In this document: piece by piece, positions 11,351-20,452 of the stretch
Numbering within the stretch: the stretch's first letter is position 1
Layout: every line of letters starts with the position of its first letter
Assembly: GCA_903877095.1 (NCBI GenBank)
Contig: CAIRCP010000051.1
Span: 1 to 64,000, forward strand
Length of the DNA: 64,000 nucleotides
Direction of reading: 5' to 3'
From: an uncultured Actinomycetes bacterium
GTDB lineage: Bacteria > Actinomycetota > Actinomycetes > Mycobacteriales > Mycobacteriaceae
Position numbers and translations under genes: made by a program
The notes under the pieces: model-generated
What the model saw: only the letters and a program-made list of their open reading frames with translations
The model's database searches: none
What the model was told of the DNA's origin: nothing

Positions 11351-12007
11351 ATGACGCGGGTCGTGCTCGGCTCCGCCTCGGCTGGCCGGCGCCGGGTGCT
11401 GCGTGACGCCGGGATCGACCCGTTGGTGGTGGTGTCCGGAGTCGACGAGGATGCACTGCTCGCCGGGCTGGGCGACGCCGCCCCGGACGCCGTCGTCACC
11501 GCGTTGGCCGCGGCCAAAGCCGAGTCGGTCTGCAACACCCTCGACCCCGCCGTCGCGGCCGACTGCGTGGTGATCGGCTGCGACTCCATGCTGTACCTCG
11601 ACGGCCGGCTCAGCGGAAAGCCCGGAACGCCGGAACAGACTCGGCGGCAATGGAATTCGATGGCCGGGCGGGCCGGCCAGCTGCACACCGGGCACAGCGT
11701 CATACGGATGCGTGACGGCGCCGCGGTGGCGAGCCGGAGCGCCGCAGCGGTTACGACGGTGCGGTTCGGCGTACCCACCGCAGCCGAGCTGGATGCCTAT
11801 ATCGCCAGCGGCGAACCACTCGGCGTTGCCGGGGCTTTCACCCTCGACGGGCTGGGCGGCTGGCTGGTCGACGGTATCGACGGCTCACCCTCGAACGTGA
11901 TCGGCCTGAGCCTGGCGCTGACCCGCCGGTTGCTGGATGAGGTCGGATGCTCGATCAATCAGATTTGGCGGTCCAATCCGGTTGCGGCGCAGCGAAGCGA
12001 GCGCTGA
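11351..12007 (+). CDS. maf: Maf-family nucleoside triphosphate pyrophosphatase
   Basis: [22 protein letters not shown]...[16 protein letters not shown]; Rv3282 position. Confidence 0.9.
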   Translation: MTRVVLGSASAGRRRVLRDAGIDPLVVVSGVDEDALLAGLGDAAPDAVVTALAAAKAESVCNTLDPAVAADCVVIGCDSMLYLDGRLSGKPGTPEQTRRQWNSMAGRAGQLHTGHSVIRMRDGAAVASRSAAAVTTVRFGVPTAAELDAYIASGEPLGVAGAFTLDGLGGWLVDGIDGSPSNVIGLSLALTRRLLDEVGCSINQIWRSNPVAAQRSER

Positions 12008-12113
12008 CCCCTGCGGCGGCCAAGCAGAGTTGAAAGACCTCATCCTGCGAGCACTCGACCGCCGCCCCGATCAGTAGAAGCCCTGGAGCAACCTGGGGAC
12101 TAGGCTTTAGACC

Positions 12114-13034
12114 GTGCCTTTGCCCGCCGATCCCCATCCCAGCCTTCAGCAGTACGCGCGCCCCGAGCGCCTCGTCACCAGCGACTGGTTGTCCGAACAC
12201 CTCGGCACACCGGGTCTTGCGATCGTCGAATCCGACGAGGACGTGCTGCTCTACGACGTCGGCCACATCCCCGGGGCGGTGAAGATCGACTGGCACACCG
12301 ACCTCAACGACCCGCTCGTGCGCGACTACATCAACGGCGAGCAGTTCGCCGACCTGATGAACCGCAAAGGCATCTCACGCGACGACACCGTGGTGATCTA
12401 CGGCGACAAGAGCAACTGGTGGGCGGCCTACGCCCTGTGGGTGTTCACCCTGTTCGGCCATCCTGATGTCCGGTTGCTCAACGGCGGACGCGATCTGTGG
12501 CTGGCTGAGGGCCGCGACACCACCCTGGAGGTTCCGGAGCGGACCACGACCGGCTACCCGGTGGTGCAGCGCAACGACGGGCCGATCCGGGCCTACCGGG
12601 ACGACGTCCTGGCGGCGCTCGGAACGGCGACCCTGATCGACGTCCGCTCCCCGCAGGAGTACACCGGCGAGCGCACCCACATGCCGGATTACCCCGAAGA
12701 GGGTGCGCTCCGTGCCGGCCACATCCCGACCGCGATCTCGGTGCCGTGGGCCAAAGCGGCCGATGAGCAGAGCCGATTCCGCAGCCGTCCGGAACTCGAG
12801 GAGATCTATTCGTTCGTCAAGCCCGACGGCAACACCATCGCCTACTGCCGCATCGGCGAGCGGTCCAGCCACACCTGGTTCGTCCTGACCCACCTGCTCG
12901 GTATCCCCGGCGTCCGCAACTACGACGGCTCGTGGACGGAGTGGGGCAACACGGTGCGGGTGCCGGTGGTCGACGGCGACCAGCCGGGCACGGTCGCGGG
13001 CGGCCAATCAGGTGAGGTCCCCAGCCGCGCATGA
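12114..13034 (+). CDS. sseA: Thiosulfate sulfurtransferase (rhodanese)
   Basis: Two rhodanese domains; [17 protein letters not shown] active-site loop; GTG start. Confidence 0.93.
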   Translation: MPLPADPHPSLQQYARPERLVTSDWLSEHLGTPGLAIVESDEDVLLYDVGHIPGAVKIDWHTDLNDPLVRDYINGEQFADLMNRKGISRDDTVVIYGDKSNWWAAYALWVFTLFGHPDVRLLNGGRDLWLAEGRDTTLEVPERTTTGYPVVQRNDGPIRAYRDDVLAALGTATLIDVRSPQEYTGERTHMPDYPEEGALRAGHIPTAISVPWAKAADEQSRFRSRPELEEIYSFVKPDGNTIAYCRIGERSSHTWFVLTHLLGIPGVRNYDGSWTEWGNTVRVPVVDGDQPGTVAGGQSGEVPSRA

Positions 13035-13444
13035 CGATGCCGGCACCGCTGGCCGAGGTGGTGGCGGAGTTCGCCGAAGTCTCTGGTCAGGACAAACTCC
13101 GACTGCTGCTCGAATTCGCCGACGACTTGCCGCCGTTGCCCGCGGACTTGGAGGAGGCGGCGATGGAGCCGGTGCCGGAATGCCAGTCTCCGCTGTTCCT
13201 CCACGTCGACGCCGACGACCGCGAGCATGTGCGGCTGTATTTCAGCGCCCCGGCCGAGGCGCCGACCACCCGCGGGTTCGCCTCGATCCTGGCAACCGGC
13301 CTCGACGGCCAGTCCGCGGCGGCGATCCTGGCGGTGCCCGACGACTTCTACGCCGACCTGGGCCTGGCCAAGCTGATCAGTCCGCTGCGGCTCCGCGGCA
13401 TGTCGGCGATGCTGACCCGGATCAAACGGCGCCTGCGGGGCTGA
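13031..13444 (+). CDS. SufE-family protein
   Basis: SufE fold signature [12 protein letters not shown] overlap with sseA. Confidence 0.85.
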   Translation: MTMPAPLAEVVAEFAEVSGQDKLRLLLEFADDLPPLPADLEEAAMEPVPECQSPLFLHVDADDREHVRLYFSAPAEAPTTRGFASILATGLDGQSAAAILAVPDDFYADLGLAKLISPLRLRGMSAMLTRIKRRLRG

Positions 13445-14069
13445 CCCCCAGGCGCAGCCCGACGCCGTCGAAGAAATTGCTCAGCATCGACATTCCCGAG
13501 TCGGTGGTGACGCTCTCCGGGTGGAACTGCACCGATTCGATGGGCAGGTCGCGGTGCCGCAGGCCCATCACGTAGCCGTCGTCGTCGCTGGTGGAGGTGA
13601 CCTCCAGGCAGGCCGGCACGGAGTCCCGTTCGACTACCAGCGAGTGGTAGCGGGTCACCGACACCGGCGTGGGGATCTCGCGATAGATGCCAAGAGAGTC
13701 GTGCGAGACGTTGCTGCGCTTGCCGTGCATGATGTGCTCGGCCCGAACGACGTTGCCGCCGTAGGCGACCGCGATGGCCTGATGCCCGAGGCACACCCCC
13801 AGGATCGGAACCTCGTCCCCGAATGCCTGCACGAGTTCGACGTGGCCGGAGTCCTCCGGGGTTCCCGGCCCCGGGCCGAGCACGATGGCATCGGGCTTCA
13901 TGCCCCGAAGGGCCGCAACGGTTTTCGGTCCGGACCGGATCACGGTCGTCGCCGCCCCGAGTTCACCGAGGTACTGCTCGATGACGTAGACGAAGCTGTC
14001 GAACGCGTCGATGAGGCAGACGACGGGACGACTCCGGTCGGACAGGCTGATTACACCGGCATTACGCAT
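13422..14069 (-). CDS. Anthranilate/aminodeoxychorismate synthase component II-like glutamine amidotransferase
   Basis: [23 protein letters not shown] (Cys), VQFHPESV (His-Glu); start 14069 or 14087. Confidence 0.87.
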   Translation of the reverse strand: MRNAGVISLSDRSRPVVCLIDAFDSFVYVIEQYLGELGAATTVIRSGPKTVAALRGMKPDAIVLGPGPGTPEDSGHVELVQAFGDEVPILGVCLGHQAIAVAYGGNVVRAEHIMHGKRSNVSHDSLGIYREIPTPVSVTRYHSLVVERDSVPACLEVTSTSDDDGYVMGLRHRDLPIESVQFHPESVTTDSGMSMLSNFFDGVGLRLGVSPAGAV

Positions 14070-15507
14070 GGTCGAGGAGTTCCTCACCGGTGATCGCCCA
14101 GAACGTGGCGCTCATCTTGGTCAACGTTTCGCGCCATTCGTTGGACGGGTCCGAATCGGCGACGATGCCGGCCGAGGCGCGGACGGTGTAGGTGCCCTCC
14201 CGGTACTGCATCATGCGGATCGACAGGCCGAGCACACAGTCGCCGGTGAACGGCACCAGGCCGAACGCCCCGGCGTAATACTCCCGGCGGCTCAGTTCCA
14301 GTTCCTCGATGATCTCCATCGCGCGGACCTTCGGGGCGCCGGTCACGGTGCCCGCCGGGAAGGTGGCCTCGATGGTGTCGTATACATCGAACGGGTCACG
14401 GACGGCGACCTGCACTTCCGAGACCATGTGGTAGAGGTGCGAATACTCCTCGCAGACCATCAATTCCGGCACGCACAGCGATCCGTACTCGGCCACCCGG
14501 CCAAGGTCATTGCGGCACAGGTCGACGAGCATGATGTGCTCGGCGCACTCCTTCTCGTCGGCCAGCAGGGTGGCATGGGCCGAGTCGCGGGTGGTGCCGG
14601 CTGTCTTGCGCACCGTTCCGGCGATGGGCCGCATGGCCGCCTGCGCGCCCTCCTTGCGGACGAACAACTCCGGGCTGGCGACTAGCATCAGACCGCCGAA
14701 CACCGGGGCGATCGCCATGTACGGCGACGGGTTGCGCCGGCGCAGGCGGCGGTACACCTCGACCGGGTGGATCGGCGACCGGACGTCGATCTTGTGCCCG
14801 ATCTGGACCTGATAGATGTCGCCGGCGCGGATGTGGTCCTTGCAGATCTCGACCTTGGAGATGAACTCGCTTCGGGTCATCTCATCGTGAAAGCTGAACT
14901 CCGGAACCGGTTCTCGCTGCGGTTCGGACGCCGGCGGGCCGAACGCCGGAATCACCGGGCGGTACTGCCAGTGCGGCCCGGAGATGGACGACACCGTCAT
15001 CGCGCGCCCGTCGGCCGGCACCCGCATCGTCGAGATGACGACCCGGTACTCGATGTCGTAGCCGGTGTCGGCGTCGGCGGGAATCCGGCGGGGCATGTCC
15101 TCGGCGTAGAACACGCCGTCGTAGCCGATGTTGACGAAGAAGCCGTTGAAACCCTCGGGCGTGGCATCGAATTCCAGGTCGGCGAAGATCAGTTCCGGGA
15201 TGCGCCAGACGCTGTCACGGTTGCGGACCAGACCGTCGGCGTCCATCACGCCGCACCGTTGCAGGGTCTGCTCAATGGTGTGCCGGAGCGCGTCCGGCGC
15301 TTCGACGGTGACGCGGTCCTCGCGGATGCCGATGAACAGCGGCCCGAGAATTCCGATGACCGTCTCGCGGCTGTCCGCCGCCGGGCCGCCCTTGGATTCG
15401 AGCAGAAAGACGTTGTGCGAGCCATACTCCTCGACGTTGCGAAGGTACGTCAGCAGCGGATCGAATTCGTGACCGTCGGGGGAGGTCACGACGCTGGACC
15501 TTCGCAC
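14062..15507 (-). CDS. Anthranilate synthase component I-like chorismate-binding enzyme
   Basis: VFLLES motif near N-terminus, MRPIAGTVRKTAGTTRD, HIMLVDLCRNDLGRVAEYGS, TFPAGTVTGAPKVRAMEII; true start about 15507-15531, not ORF start 16386. Confidence 0.86.
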   Translation of the reverse strand: MRRSSVVTSPDGHEFDPLLTYLRNVEEYGSHNVFLLESKGGPAADSRETVIGILGPLFIGIREDRVTVEAPDALRHTIEQTLQRCGVMDADGLVRNRDSVWRIPELIFADLEFDATPEGFNGFFVNIGYDGVFYAEDMPRRIPADADTGYDIEYRVVISTMRVPADGRAMTVSSISGPHWQYRPVIPAFGPPASEPQREPVPEFSFHDEMTRSEFISKVEICKDHIRAGDIYQVQIGHKIDVRSPIHPVEVYRRLRRRNPSPYMAIAPVFGGLMLVASPELFVRKEGAQAAMRPIAGTVRKTAGTTRDSAHATLLADEKECAEHIMLVDLCRNDLGRVAEYGSLCVPELMVCEEYSHLYHMVSEVQVAVRDPFDVYDTIEATFPAGTVTGAPKVRAMEIIEELELSRREYYAGAFGLVPFTGDCVLGLSIRMMQYREGTYTVRASAGIVADSDPSNEWRETLTKMSATFWAITGEELLDHA

Positions 15508-15542
15508 TTCGACACCGGCAAATACTAGCAACGCGCGGCCTT

Positions 15543-16202
15543 TCAGCCGACCAGCACGCCGCCGTAACGATGGGTCGGCGGCGGGACCGGCGGACGGGCG
15601 GCGGGCCGCGGCGCGCTGCTGACGTACGCGGGACGCTGACGGCGGGTGAGCGCCTGCAGGACGGCCGCACTCACGGCGACGATCGCCCCACCGAGCACCA
15701 TGCCACCAAGCACGTCGCTGGCGGTGTGTGCGCGGCAGTACACCGCCAACAAGCCGAGCAGCACGACGGCCGCCGTTATCAGTGCCGCCAATCGTGCCTT
15801 TACCTCCGGCCTGCGCCCCATGCCCAGGAAGACGGCCAGCATGCCGAGAAACGCCGCGGTGCCCGTGACATGTCCGGAGGGGAACGAATGCAGGTAGCTG
15901 ATGACGACCGGCCCGGAGCTCGGCCTGGGCCCCTGCAGAGCAGCCACTGAATCCGTCGTCCGCCCCACCGCTGCCTTGAGAATGCTCTCCAGCACCACAC
16001 CCGCGCCTACCGCAGCAACCAGGACGCCGACCGGCACCGCAGACCGCTCCCGCAGCGCGAGAACAGTCCCGCAGAACAGGACCGCAGCGGCGAAGTAGGC
16101 CGGCTCCCCAAGAACCGAGAAGAGATCCACCGAGGCCGCCACGGCGCCGGGAGAGCGACGCGGGCGAACCAGCAACTCGACGGAGGTGTCGAGTCGGGTC
16201 AT
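15543..16202 (-). CDS. PAP2-family membrane phosphatase
   Basis: YLHSFPSGHVTGTAAFLGM and CRAHTASDVLGGMVLGG; multi-TM. Confidence 0.83.
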   Translation of the reverse strand: MTRLDTSVELLVRPRRSPGAVAASVDLFSVLGEPAYFAAAVLFCGTVLALRERSAVPVGVLVAAVGAGVVLESILKAAVGRTTDSVAALQGPRPSSGPVVISYLHSFPSGHVTGTAAFLGMLAVFLGMGRRPEVKARLAALITAAVVLLGLLAVYCRAHTASDVLGGMVLGGAIVAVSAAVLQALTRRQRPAYVSSAPRPAARPPVPPPTHRYGGVLVG

Positions 16203-16438
16203 CCAGCTGCCGTTGATCTCGACACAAGGACCGCCAGGGCGACGGAAAGTCCAGCCGATAGCAGGCCCCAACCGGCCCGGCCCCAGCGCAGAAGAGCGGC
16301 CCCGGTGAGGACCGCTGCGAGAACCCGTAACACGGTGACTGCGATGTCGGTGTTGATGTCAGTAATGGTGCGCACCTCCTGGTCACCTTCTGCGAAAGGA
16401 AACGTCGCTATTGGGTTTCGATTTCGCAATGACTCCAA
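16199..16438 (-). CDS. Small membrane protein, ATGA overlap with the PAP2 gene
   Basis: AVTVLRVLAAVLTGAALLRWGRAGWGLLSAGLSVALAVLVSR; start codon uncertain (TTG 16438 or GTG 16375). Confidence 0.5.
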   Translation of the reverse strand: MESLRNRNPIATFPFAEGDQEVRTITDINTDIAVTVLRVLAAVLTGAALLRWGRAGWGLLSAGLSVALAVLVSRSTAAG

Positions 16439-16543
16439 GGAGGTATATGCGGTCTGGACGAGGTGCCGCTGTGGTGACGCTTTAGACTCCCTGAGATCTC
16501 ACTCTCTTAAACCAGTTTCTTAGAGTCACAGCAGGAGGCGCTC

Positions 16544-18319
16544 GTGCCCACCATCTCCAAGGTCCTCGTCGCCAACCGGGGTGAGATCGCGGTCAGGGTG
16601 ATCCGGGCGGCCAAAGACGCGGGCCTGGCCAGCGTGGCGGTGTACGCCGAGCCGGACGCCGAAGCACCCCATGTGAAGCTCGCCGACGAGGCATTCGCTC
16701 TGGGTGGGCAGACGTCGGCGGAGTCCTACCTGGACTTCGGCAAGATCCTCGACGCCGCGGCGAAGTCCGGGGCGAACGCCATCCACCCGGGCTACGGCTT
16801 CCTCTCGGAGAACGCCGACTTCGCCCAGGCGGTCATCGACGCCGGGCTGATCTGGATCGGCCCCAGCCCGCAGTCCATCCGCGACCTCGGCGACAAGGTA
16901 ACCGCCCGCCACATCGCCGCGCGTGCGCAGGCACCTCTCGTCCCCGGCACTCCCGACCCGGTCAAGGACGCCGACGAGGTGGTCGCCTTCGCCACGGAGT
17001 ACGGCGTTCCCATCGCCATCAAGGCCGCGTTCGGCGGTGGCGGCCGCGGCATGAAGGTCGCCCGCACCATCGAGGAGATCCCCGAGCTGTTCGACTCGGC
17101 GACCCGCGAGGCCATCTCGGCGTTCGGCCGCGGCGAGTGCTTCGTCGAGCGCTACCTGGACCAGCCGCGCCACGTCGAGGCACAGGTGATCGCCGACCAG
17201 CACGGCAACGTCGTCGTCGCCGGGACCCGGGACTGCTCGCTGCAACGCCGGTTCCAGAAGCTCGTCGAGGAGGCCCCGGCACCTTTTCTCACCGACGCGC
17301 AGCGCGCCGAGATCCACGAGTCCGCCAAGCGGATCTGCAAGGAGGCCGGTTACTACGGCGCCGGCACCGTGGAATATCTCGACTGGCAGGACGGGCTGAT
17401 CTCGTTCCTGGAGGTCAACACCCGCCTGCAGGTCGAGCACCCGGTCACCGAGGAGACCTCGGGCATCGACCTGGTGCGCGAGCAGTTCCGCATCGCCAAC
17501 GGCGAGAAGCTGGACATCACCGCCGACCCCACGCCGCGTGGGCATTCCATCGAGTTCCGGATCAACGGTGAGGATGCCGGCCGCGGCTTCCTGCCGGCAC
17601 CGGGGCCGGTGAACCGCTACGAGACTCCCAGCGGCCCCGGCGTGCGACTGGACTCCGGTGTGGAGGCCGGCTCGGTGATCGGCGGTCAGTTCGACTCGAT
17701 GCTGGCCAAGCTGATCGTCACTGGCGCCACCCGCGCCGAGGCCATCGAACGGGCCCGCCGGGCGCTGGACGAGTTCCACGTGGAGGGCCTGGCCACCGTC
17801 ATTCCGTTCCACCGCGCGATCGTCCGGGACCCGGCGTTCATCGGTGACGAGAATGGCTTCACCGTGCACACCCGCTGGATCGAGACGGAGTGGGACAACA
17901 CCGTCGAGCCGTTCACCGGCGGCGGCGCAGTCGACGCGGAGGAAGAGCAGCCGCGTCAGACCGTCGTCGTCGAGGTGGGCGGCCGCCGGCTGGAGGTGTC
18001 GCTGCCCGGCGACCTCGCACTCGGCAACGGCGCCGCCGAACCCGGCGTCATCCGCAAGAAGCCCAAGCCGCGCAAGCGGGGCGGCCACACCGGCGCGGCC
18101 GCATCCGGTGACGCTGTCACCGCGCCGATGCAGGGCACCGTGGTCAAGGTCGCCGTCGAGGAGGGGCAGACCGTGACCGTGGGCGACCTGGTCGTGGTGC
18201 TGGAGGCCATGAAGATGGAGAACCCGGTCACCGCGCACAAGGACGGCGTCATCACCGGCCTGGCGGTGGAGGCGGGTGCGGCCATCACCCAGGGCACGGT
18301 GCTCGCCGAGATCAAGTAA
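16544..18319 (+). CDS. accA3: Acyl-CoA carboxylase alpha subunit (biotin carboxylase + BCCP)
   Basis: Biotin carboxylase domain plus C-terminal [11 protein letters not shown] biotin attachment site; GTG start. Confidence 0.95.
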   Translation: MPTISKVLVANRGEIAVRVIRAAKDAGLASVAVYAEPDAEAPHVKLADEAFALGGQTSAESYLDFGKILDAAAKSGANAIHPGYGFLSENADFAQAVIDAGLIWIGPSPQSIRDLGDKVTARHIAARAQAPLVPGTPDPVKDADEVVAFATEYGVPIAIKAAFGGGGRGMKVARTIEEIPELFDSATREAISAFGRGECFVERYLDQPRHVEAQVIADQHGNVVVAGTRDCSLQRRFQKLVEEAPAPFLTDAQRAEIHESAKRICKEAGYYGAGTVEYLDWQDGLISFLEVNTRLQVEHPVTEETSGIDLVREQFRIANGEKLDITADPTPRGHSIEFRINGEDAGRGFLPAPGPVNRYETPSGPGVRLDSGVEAGSVIGGQFDSMLAKLIVTGATRAEAIERARRALDEFHVEGLATVIPFHRAIVRDPAFIGDENGFTVHTRWIETEWDNTVEPFTGGGAVDAEEEQPRQTVVVEVGGRRLEVSLPGDLALGNGAAEPGVIRKKPKPRKRGGHTGAAASGDAVTAPMQGTVVKVAVEEGQTVTVGDLVVVLEAMKMENPVTAHKDGVITGLAVEAGAAITQGTVLAEIK

Positions 18320-18331
18320 CTCACCGAGCAT

Positions 18332-18529
18332 ATGGTCGACAGCCCGGATATCAACGCCGGCGCGTGGTATCTGCGCGGTTGCGGTGAGGGCAGCTGGGAT
18401 GTTTGCGAGCCGGTCAGCGGTGAGGTGCGGGCGACGATCGCGGTCACCGGCGATCCAGCGGCAGCGGCCGCGGCAGCGGAGGCGGTCGGCCGGTTCCTAC
18501 TGCAGTTGGTCCCGCAACTGGGCGAGTGA
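18332..18529 (+). CDS. Small hypothetical protein
   Basis: 65-aa ORF just after accA3, overlaps sigF 3' end convergently; no recognised family. Confidence 0.4.
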   Translation: MVDSPDINAGAWYLRGCGEGSWDVCEPVSGEVRATIAVTGDPAAAAAAAEAVGRFLLQLVPQLGE

Positions 18530-19300
18530 TTTCGCGAGCAACCGCGAGACGTGCATCTGCGAAATGCCGACCCGCTCGGCGATCTGGGTCTGGGTCAGTG
18601 ACTCGAAAAAGCGCAGCAGCAGGACGGTGCGTTCGCGCTCGGGAAGGGCGGCGAGCAAGGGCCGCAACGCTTCCCGGTTCTCGATCTGATCGAGGCGGGG
18701 GTCGATGTCGCCGAGGGTGTCGACGATCCCGGGCGCATCCTCGTCGCCGCCTCCGCCGCTGTCGATGGACAGCGTGTTGTAGGAACTGCCCGCGACCAGG
18801 CCCTCCACCACCTCTTGGCGGTCCATGCCGAGTTCGGCGGCCAGTTCCGTGGCGGTCGGCGCGCGGCCCAGCTTCTGCGACAGCTCCGAGGTGGCCGCGC
18901 CGAGGCGCAGATGTAGTTCTTTGAGCCGGCGCGGCACTTTCACCGACCAGCTGTTGTCCCGGAAATGGCGGCGAACCTCGCCCATGATCGTCGGCACGGC
19001 GTAGGACACGAAGTCCGATCCGGTGTCGACGTCGTAGCGGATGACGGCGTTGACCAGCCCGACGCGGGCGACCTGCACCAGGTCGTCGCGCGCTTCGCCG
19101 CGGCCGTCGAACCGGCGGGCGATATGGTCCGCGAGCGGGAGGCACCTCTCGACGATGCGATCCCGGTAGCGGCGGAACTCCGCCGAATAGGGTTCCAGCT
19201 TGGCCAGTGTGCGGAACATGTCGGGAACGTCGGCATATTCGGATGGCGACCGCCGGGGCGGCGAACCCCCCGTACCCGCGTCGGCCGATCGTAGGGTCAC
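18497..19300 (-). CDS. sigF: RNA polymerase sigma factor SigF
   Basis: Sigma-70 regions 2-4 of the SigF/SigB type; next to rsbW with 4-bp overlap. Confidence 0.95.
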   Translation of the reverse strand: MTLRSADAGTGGSPPRRSPSEYADVPDMFRTLAKLEPYSAEFRRYRDRIVERCLPLADHIARRFDGRGEARDDLVQVARVGLVNAVIRYDVDTGSDFVSYAVPTIMGEVRRHFRDNSWSVKVPRRLKELHLRLGAATSELSQKLGRAPTATELAAELGMDRQEVVEGLVAGSSYNTLSIDSGGGGDEDAPGIVDTLGDIDPRLDQIENREALRPLLAALPERERTVLLLRFFESLTQTQIAERVGISQMHVSRLLAKSLAQLRDQLQ

Positions 19301-19740
19301 TGCTGTGAGCCTGCCCGCCTCGTGGTCAGGGTGATACCGAAAACGAGGCCGTCGGGGCTGGGGCCGTGGCCGTCGTGGAAGGTCTGCACCTGATCGGTCA
19401 GCGAACTGAGCACATGCCAGCTGAAACTGCCCTCGGTGACCACGTCATAGGTGTCGGTGGTGGTTGACGCCTGCACCACCACGACGTCGTCGCGTGGGTC
19501 GACGACGACCACCAGCGTCGCGGCGGGGGTGGCTGACCGGATCAGCCGGGTACAGGCCTCGTCCACCGCCAGCCGAAGATCGGCGACCGAGTCGAAATCG
19601 AGGTCGGAGAAGGTTCCGACCGCACCGACCACGGTGCGCAATACCGCAAGGTTCGCCAGCTGTGCCGCCACCCTGACTTCGACCGCAGCGGGACCATGGT
19701 TTTCCCCGCCGCGCCGGCCATCGAAGTCCGTCATATGCAC
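19297..19740 (-). CDS. rsbW: Anti-sigma F factor (RsbW/UsfX)
   Basis: RsbW-type HATPase (DLRLAVDEACTRLI) upstream of sigF. Confidence 0.92.
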   Translation of the reverse strand: MHMTDFDGRRGGENHGPAAVEVRVAAQLANLAVLRTVVGAVGTFSDLDFDSVADLRLAVDEACTRLIRSATPAATLVVVVDPRDDVVVVQASTTTDTYDVVTEGSFSWHVLSSLTDQVQTFHDGHGPSPDGLVFGITLTTRRAGSQQ

Positions 19741-19767
19741 TCCCCGCTTCGTCGTCTGGGTGTCCGA

Positions 19768-19794
19768 ATACCCTCTGCCGGGGCCCGGCTAAAC
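19768..19794 (-). promoter_or_regulatory. SigF-type promoter of rsbW-sigF (GTTT-N17-GGGTAT)
   Basis: Minus strand GTTT (794-791), 17 nt, GGGTAT (773-768), 28 nt upstream of rsbW. Confidence 0.75.
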
Positions 19795-19826
19795 ATCGTG
19801 AGCCGGGGCCCGGCTAAACATCGTGA
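19777..19826. repeat. Perfect 25-bp tandem duplication in the sigF/rsbW divergent promoter region
   Basis: gccggggcccggctaaacatcgtga twice (19777-19801, 19802-19826), then gccg. Confidence 0.98.
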
Positions 19827-19834
19827 GCCGCGAA

Positions 19835-19862
19835 GGTTTGACGCCACCCGCACGACGGGTAC
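19835..19862 (+). promoter_or_regulatory. SigF-type promoter of the 55-aa Rho_N-like gene (GGTTT-N17-GGGTAC)
   Basis: ggttt 19835-19839, 17 nt, gggtac 19857-19862, 22 nt upstream of ATG 19885. Confidence 0.7.
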
Positions 19863-19884
19863 AGGTGAAGCGGGGGGTGGCGAA

Positions 19885-20052
19885 ATGCCGACCAGAAACC
19901 GAGACAATGCCCGGAATTTCCGGCCCAGCCGATCCTGCGCCTACGAGGGGTGGACCGTCGCGGAGTTGAAGCAACGGGCCAAACAACTTGGTATCGCAGG
20001 CTACTCCGGCCTGAACAAGGAAAGGCTGATTTCGCTGATCCGCAGCTACTGA
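19885..20052 (+). CDS. Small Rho_N/SAP-like domain protein
   Basis: MPTRNRDNARNFRPSRSCAYEGWTVAELKQRAKQLGIAGYSGLNKERLISLIRSY. Confidence 0.7.
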   Translation: MPTRNRDNARNFRPSRSCAYEGWTVAELKQRAKQLGIAGYSGLNKERLISLIRSY

Positions 20053-20249
20053 GGAGCGCCTTGCAGTCCGCGGAAGAACGCCCGGACGTCGCCGGTGAAC
20101 AACTCTGGTTGTTCGTAGGCGGCGAAGTGCCCGCCGCGCGGCATGTCGGTCCAGTGCGTGATGGTGTAGCGGTCCTCGCACCAGTTCCGCGGGGCCTTGA
20201 TGATCTCCTTCGGGAAGGCCGCCACCCCGGTGGGCACTTCGACCTTTGC
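20046..20249 (-). pseudogene. Epoxide hydrolase C-terminal fragment (N-terminal part at 55877-56785)
   Basis: AKVEVPTGVAAFPKEIIKAPRNWCEDRYTITHWTDMPRGGHFAAYEQPELFTGDVRAFFRGLQGAPQ*; contains HWTDMPRGGHFAA with catalytic His; no N-terminus here. Confidence 0.92.
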
Positions 20250-20452
20250 ACCCCGAGGGGCCCGGCCCGTACAGCTGGTGGTCGTGGCGCGGCAAGGCGT
20301 TCGACAACGACGCCGGCTGGCGCATCGACTTTCACCTGGCCACCGCATCGCTGGCCGGGCGGGCGGTGTCGGCCCGGGTCGAGAAGGCCGCCGCCTACGA
20401 ACTGCGGTGGTCCGACCACGCCCCGGTGACCGTCGAGTTCGGCGGCGTCTAA
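20247..20452 (+). pseudogene. xthA: Exodeoxyribonuclease III C-terminal fragment (N-terminal part at 56783-57401)
   Basis: LHPEGPGPYSWWSWRGKAFDNDAGWRIDFHLATASLAGRAVSARVEKAAAYELRWSDHAPVTVEFGGV*; ExoIII C-terminal signature. Confidence 0.93.

Noticed and set aside
14062-16386. 774-aa ORF as the full TrpE-like gene
   Set aside because: Residues upstream of ~15531 are antisense/out-of-frame to the PAP2 gene and lack domain similarity; true start about 15507-15531.
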